From the NCBI GenBank assembly GCA_030386875.1, contig CM059572.1:38375732-38439731 (forward strand): DNA of 64,000 bases, read 5' to 3'. The notes below the pieces were generated by a model. That model saw nothing but the letters and a program-made list of their open reading frames with translations, was not told the DNA's origin and did no database searches. Shown one piece after another: positions 57,562 to 64,000 of this stretch. The DNA comes from Morinoia aosen (lineage: Eukaryota; Arthropoda; Malacostraca; Amphipoda; Talitridae). The stretch's first letter is position 1; each line of letters begins with the position of its first letter. The translations under genes were made by a program, and so were the position numbers.

Positions 57562-60500
57562 TTTGCCTGCAATAAACAAAGAATTTCAAGCTTAATTGTA
57601 TCACGCGCAATGCACAACCGACGAGCTAGGCAAAAGGAGATTATCCCTTTTCGTGTATTTTAAAGGCGCAGCCACAAAGACGCAGAATTCAGAGCCTTCT
57701 TTATTTCTGCCATGAGGTTGCCCAGTAAGACCGACCAATACGCACGCACCGATAGCGCAGAGTGATTAAGGCAATCAATTTCAACATATAAGCTGGTCAT
57801 TAAATATACAACGCAACATCGCAGCTGTAACTTAAAAAACAATATCGAGCAAGCAGTTCTCTGTTGCGATAAATTCAGTTTCGTAGTACTTGACACACAA
57901 AATTAATTTGTCAAAAATAGATGGTATCAAGAAATAAATTAAAAAGCGCAATTGCAACTTGATAACTAAAAAACACCGTTTTCGATATGAACAAAATAAA
58001 TTTAAACCTTTATGATGTAATACTAAAATTGATAATCACAGGATCTTTTGAACGATTTAAAAGAAATAAGACTTTACCATGTCCCCTCGGTATCCTCTTT
58101 GTGCTTAGTTAAAAGAGTTCGACTTCGAAGACCGCCGTCTAACATAACTACAGAGGAAAAGGCGCGCTGTATAGGCTGAAATTGACCCACTGACTGGAAT
58201 ACTTCAATTATTTCGATAGTTTTCCTCAATGCTCAAGAGAATATTTTCGCACAATATCATCCACACCTATCAGTCTAGCTGATTTTTAACAAGACCATTA
58301 GATGGACAATTTAAAAATCGTCAGAGCAAGGCTGGCAGGTTTTATGGTCAGAATAGGGCGATCGCAACAGGGCTGGGCTAAAACGGGCAGTCTCGTGCAG
58401 AACTTCTGAGTATTCTATACAAAAATAGTCATTTTAATCAAATCATCGATAAATAGATGCTTATTCCAACTTGTTTCATTCTGTTTAGACCAAGCATCAG
58501 TTAAACTATCAGAATTAATTCAGTACAAAAACTTTAAAACTCTGTGAGCACATTTCAATAGGCATCATATTAAAGCCTTAAGGGAAAAATACAGAAAGTT
58601 AGAAAATGAGAAGGCCTAGTAGTTTATAGCTTTAATATTAATGCAATAAGAAGAAAAAAATTTCATTAGAGGTTTCAGGCGAATATTAATAAGGGACCAA
58701 AAACCATAAATTTAAGTAATAATGACCAGAACAGGAGTATAAGGAGTTACTCATAACAGGGCACGAAGACATACTCCGACTCTTGTCTTAATTGTCACCC
58801 AGGACCGCGACCGGGCAAAAGTTATATAAATTGAACAGAAAGAAAGGCTACAGAGAGATCTCTCGAAAAAAAAGAACAAAAGATTCGAACATAATTAAAT
58901 GTTCTGCCTTGATGACTCCCTTCAAAAGCTTTAGACCCAAGCACTTCTACACCGCACAGCTCTTATACTTTTTCTGTTAGTGAGAATTTAAAAAGCCCGT
59001 TATTTGTAACAGAACTTCCGTCAGGAACAATGATGATAACCTGTAGAAGGAAATAACCTTGAGCAGAGAAGAGCAGTTCGTCAGAAATCAGCGAACAGTC
59101 ATTGACGCTGTTGTAAAATGGTCCCTCGTGTTGAGTCGTGACTCCATCGAACTCCTTCTAGGGACTTGCAGGCATTTAGATCTTTACAGTCGGGAACAAA
59201 TTAGTCGACCAGCTACCCTACCTCCATGTTACTCAAGCTCAAAGTGAACAATCAGGATATTGCCCCGCTCCTATCGGCCTTTTCGGGTAAATTAATTCTC
59301 AATGGAAAAATGCCCCCAATAACTTCCACACGAAAGCCGACGCTCGTCGTCCGCGCAATCAAGGCTTTGATTGACAAATAACTTTTTAATATTCGTCATT
59401 CCACGAGTTGGGCCATGGCAAGTCAACCGCTTGTTTGCACAAGGACTCCCTCAATAACTGAACCCATCCCACTTTTCATCCCACTTTTCAAAATTCAGCG
59501 GTTGTTCAATAAGACATGTTATTAGCGTGCCAGTTGCGGGGAAAAAAAAGTTCATGTTATAGTATTCTAAAGATATTCAAGGGAACTTCTCTGTCAGTTG
59601 CAACTTGTATCAAAAGAAATATTCAGGTCAAAAATTTATTACGAGAAACGTGTTCAGTTTCGCTTCCATTTTGGATATTAACCTATATGATATAAGTTCA
59701 TCAACCGTCTCGTTACAACCATTGATAGATTCCTGTCGAAATTCTCATTCTAAATACCCAACAGAGTGCAGAGTAAAGCTTTGGGATATTTCTACTCAAT
59801 AGCTTAACCTAGACAAACGACACGTCAATGTTCCTTGACGAGTAGGAAGATCTCATTTGAAGGAGCCAATAGACTTGAAACTTCTAATATTTATGGAACA
59901 CGCAGAAGCATTTTCACTTTCATTTGAATAACAAGAGAACTGTTCTCGGCCAAGGGCAAGAATTAATTCAACTCCTATAGAAAAGTAAAGGCGGGGACGG
60001 GCCCACTGAATAGCGAGCGTTGAGGCGCTGCGGCAAGCTGCAGTTTCAATTTTTTGATGAGCTCGCAGGAGGTTCCAAAGTCAACGCAAAGCGGCTCTGC
60101 CGTCTGGTTAGTTTCAAAGGAGCCACTACGACTCTCCTTTTAATCGAGGGAGGCCTCACAAGCGGCATCTGAAAGTCGTTCACTACTATCAAGCGCTTAA
60201 AAAATAAGTCCTTTTTTCTTTATGTAAAATCCCTACAAAGATGGCAGGATAACCGTGCCAAAATGCACAAAAAGCAAGCTGGAAATCTTTTATTTTTAGC
60301 TTTGTTCGTAACCGAAAAAATATTTTCATGGTCTTCCGGGCAATAGGAAGCGAAAGTAAGGTGGTTTCTTCCATTAGCGTGATATGCCGAGGGCTTGCTG
60401 GCGCGTAACCCGAGACCTAATGTGCCGGCAATGCGCGTCTCTTTGAATACGAGCGCCTCGAGCGCAGCGCCCTCGCAGCGAGAAGGTCTGCTTCTATCAT

Positions 60501-63500
60501 AAATCCTTCACTCACGCCTGCACTTGCTTCCCCACCAGTGAGGTGATGGGCAATCTTACGAACTCTATTGACTCAAATTCATTCCATCTATGGATGAAGG
60601 CCAAATAACTCTAGCTGCAATTTAAGCGGATGCTTGTATAACAGTGAATGGCATTAAATATCTTCGTTACATTTAATTTTCGCTACAGCTACAACTACGG
60701 TTTATATGAGTAAAGCGCTAGCGCAAGTCAAATATACTTAATGAAACTCGACACTGGTAATTTTTTTAGTGTATATTAAACAAAAGAGTCAATTCCATTT
60801 AGACGTGATCTGACACAACAAACAGTGAGCTCATTAAGATCATGGGGTAGCGGTGCGGTGGCTACATAGATTCTTCCCTTTTGTAATGCTCTTTGATTTT
60901 CATTAAATGGTGAATTATTAAGTTTTAGTTAATGCGTAAACTTTTCAATCAGAATTAACATTAACAGAATTAACGGAATTAAAAATACTCTAATATGAAT
61001 TGAATGAACGCGCGTAGAAAAGGCGTGATTCTATCAAAGAGAACTAAAAACACTCGCATCTGGCTTACGCCACATCATGAAACATCAAAGTCCGAATCAC
61101 GGCAACAAATGAATTGCTAACTTCATAACCCCTGCACAGAGAGGAGTCATTTTGAGTACCAAGGAAACATGATCTGCTCAGAGTATAAGAGAGATGATAA
61201 AGCTCTGAACAGAACGCTGTCCTCGGCGCTTCGCACACACTGAGCCTGGATTAAAATTCAGCTGTGTCAACTACGACAACGTTCATGTTTCTCATCAGAA
61301 AATGGTGATCATGCATTGTACCTTACGCATCTCAGAAGCTCTAGAGCCAGCAACTCATTTCAACACACAAAAGGAGTTTGATTCTCATTCCCGAACTGCG
61401 ACCGCTGTATTCAGAGCTTGGACTCCCTCCCTTCAAGAACAGGACTTTCTTTGAATATTCTACGAAGCGGCCCTGCGAGTTAACAAGAGGCTCTGTAAAC
61501 TACAACAAGACTTCTCCTCGGTCGGCAGGCAGCCTTACTTGCAATGTCTGTACTTCAGCACCTTCATGCGTGTGAACTATGCTGAACATTCGCGAAGCCT
61601 CATCCAAATTGCAACAAGAGTCAACTATAAGTTTTTGAATATTTACCAAATCAGGCGAGGTAAGGTGACTCGTTGGAAACCGAGTTGATTTGATGATATT
61701 CACTTACTACCGAAGCGTAAGCAAATCGCGTTTCAAGCGAAAGTGTATCTGTACGATTGTACAAAGCGATAGATTCTTGGTAAGAAATTCCTTCGCTTTT
61801 AAGTAAAAATTTACAACCTTCAAATAATAAAATGAACCTATTCATTTTAATCTATATGAATAATTTCGTAACACACGAAGGTTTCAGTTATTGCCAGATG
61901 CGAATGAAGAACAGACGTGGTGGGTTGTCCTACCTTACTCTTCAGTGTTAACCCCTAACGACACGTAAAATTAAGGTAAGGCAAAATGAACAAGGGCTTT
62001 GACCTTAAAACGAACGTGTGACGCAGACATGTTGATTCACGCGGCACGCTCCAGGGGTTGCGAGATATTCCTCCGTCTGGCCAGTACTCCCTAACTTCGC
62101 CCTAATGTTCAAAATTTTTCATTTGTAAAAGGCAAGATACAATCATTTTGGCCGGAAAAGGCCAACCAGGCAACCCTTACATAAACAATTCAAATGCCCT
62201 CGAGCGTAGCTCTACATCAAAGGGTCACGGCTGTGAGGTCATTAAAAGTATCAGTTGTAATTACGACAGTCCTCTGAGGCTCCTCGAGAGAAATTGAAAT
62301 TCATTACGCCATGAAAGAGATTATCAGAAAACTGAAGCTTCACAAGCAACACTCCAACTGAGATGTTCGGAAGGAGCTTAACAAACATTTCAACGGAGAG
62401 ATAAGATAGACAAAAAGGCGTTCCTGGTCCTCGAAAGCGATTGACTTCCATCGTAAAATTTACATTGGTTTAGTTGTGAGTAAATATTTGGACATAAAAC
62501 AAATTGAGCCACGGATACGAGAGAAACGACCACTAACAGAGCCCAGAGGATAAAAATAGCCTGATAAATTTCAATGAGAATGAATTCAAAATACTGTTCG
62601 GAATAATTTATTGCAACAAATAATTGGAAAAATATGCTATGGAATTTAGGGCAAGCTACGTTTTCAGATTTTAATACGTCTCACACAATTCACCACTCGC
62701 TTCACTCCCCATACTACTTGAGTCAAGTATCGTCAACATCTTCACTTTTTTAACGCAACAAAATCAGCACTCGATCTAACCCCTGCACAGTATTCCATCC
62801 TCTCATAAAGTAGAGAGAATACTCTCATTTTGCGAAGTTATGAAACAGGAAATAGTAAAGAGCCAATACTGTTCACCGGAAAAGGCCGTATCACCACTCC
62901 CCTTACCCCAACAGGAGCGCGCGACAGAGCGTCCTGCCACAACACTTCACAGAGCGCAGCCCGCCTCATATCAAGCGGCGGCCGCTGCCAACAATTATGA
63001 AGGCGAACGCAGAATATTCCCTAATTCACTCGAACGCGGAGATAGTAATTTGTCGGGACAAGCCAAGCCCGGCTAATCAGAAGCAGTTGTTAGCAGAAGC
63101 TAGCATTTGAAATCAGCATGCAAGTGAGAGGGAGCCTCAAACCGTTAATGATAAGTGCAACATATATTCCGCAGGAGAATGCGTGCCGTGTGGCAACTAT
63201 GCGCGCCCGGCCAATAACCCGACCTACGATCTCGTGCATCGCACAGAATTGTTTCGTTGGTGCTCTCGCAGATGAAGTGACACTGGATCTGCTCGAGCCA
63301 AAAGCGCTCGTGAGTGACACAAGTGTATGGGCTCATCTGAGTTACCATCTCACACGGAAAACTAAAATCAGCGGACATATACACAAAGGTATGAAATACC
63401 CGCATCAAACGCAATATAGCCATTAACTGAAGGATGAAACTAGTATGAAATACGACGATGTAACTCACCAATGTAGACTACGCATGAACCCAACGACCGC

Positions 63501-64000
63501 ATTAATGCAGTCAATGCAGACAAAAACGTGGGCTCTAAGCAAATGACCATGTGCAAGGATCAACAAATGCGCCCACAAGCTCTTGTAAGCAGACTTTATC
63601 ACAACAGCTCCGATGAGTCAAGGAACTATCACTGTGACGGGCTAATTAATGCAATGCTCATCACTGTTGAGTGCTTAAACTGCAGTTATAAGAGTCAGCT
63701 TACCGCTCACGTGTAGCGCACTTTCAACGCACGACAGTGAGACCGAGCCTTTGAAAGAGTTACGGTACGGCTTTAAACATTTTTCTACCTAAAGCTGTTG
63801 CCCTTTAATACGTATTCTAACCTGCTCCAATGACAAAGTAACATCACGCATAAAGCACCTAAAAAAATGGTAGAGAGCTTAGTATTGAGATGAATTAACG
63901 GATGTTAATTTTCATAACTCAAACATCAAAACAATTTCTAGAAGTGAGATGAGTTAATGAGGTGTGAAACTCCACTTTCCGCTGTGTAAAGCCAGCACTA
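57562..64000. other. No recognisable gene
   Basis: About 6.4 kb, AT-rich with short open frames. GC-richer patches at about 60360-60490 and 62880-63080, and a stretch open on both strands at 63118-63470 (102 codons plus, 108 minus). None shows a known motif. A tiny CCCACTTTTCATCCCACTTTTCA duplication lies near 59470. Confidence 0.45.

Overview
This looks like a gene-poor stretch of a eukaryotic nuclear genome, most likely an arthropod and probably an insect with a large, repeat-rich genome. The evidence is base composition (clearly AT-rich), the absence of operon-like coding, tRNA-headed SINEs, mariner/Tc1 relics of kinds common in insects, a jockey/CR1-like LINE relic, and large minisatellites. 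I recognise no intact host protein-coding gene and no confident functional RNA gene. Open frames over about 60 codons are mostly chance, repeat-driven, or pieces of dead transposases. Coding exons with long introns cannot be excluded by eye.

Layout. A tRNA-type SINE (family B) lies at 1822-2117. A copy of a dispersed ~370 bp retroposon (family A here) is at 6037-6410, beside an internally deleted mariner with both terminal repeats and TA duplications (6494-7391). A short tRNA-like insertion (family C) with a perfect target duplication lies at 12947-13026 within a small tandem array, followed by a 39-bp minisatellite (13278-13885). Another family A copy is at 14314-14645. At 21119-22819 a LINE reverse-transcriptase relic is split by a mariner relic. 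Two family A copies form a head-to-head inverted repeat at 25137-25885. Mariner-like HTH debris (26640-26965) abuts another family A copy (26978-27317).

Further copies and relics follow: family A at 33626-34020; family C at 34451-34553; a Tc1-end MITE candidate at 35027-35222; a Tc1-like element at 37005-38202; a transposase relic of an insect family with DD41D-like spacing at 40540-41533; a Tc1-like scrap at 41960-42095; family A at 43151-43521; SINE B at 45346-45638; and the best family A copy, with a near-perfect target duplication, at 52549-52921. A ~1.77 kb, 21-bp minisatellite of about 84 units (54660-56430) passes into CA-rich simple sequence (to ~56600). A third SINE B copy is at 57272-57561.

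How the parts work together. There is no pathway here; the window records serial transposition. The most interesting items are family A (eight copies in 64 kb, a structured palindromic head, a pyrimidine-rich sense strand, a pentamer tail, no visible pol III box), the minimal tRNA-like family C insertions with clean duplications, and the two-domain 21-bp minisatellite. Family names A, B and C are labels used only here. Whether any is already in a repeat library cannot be decided from this sequence alone.
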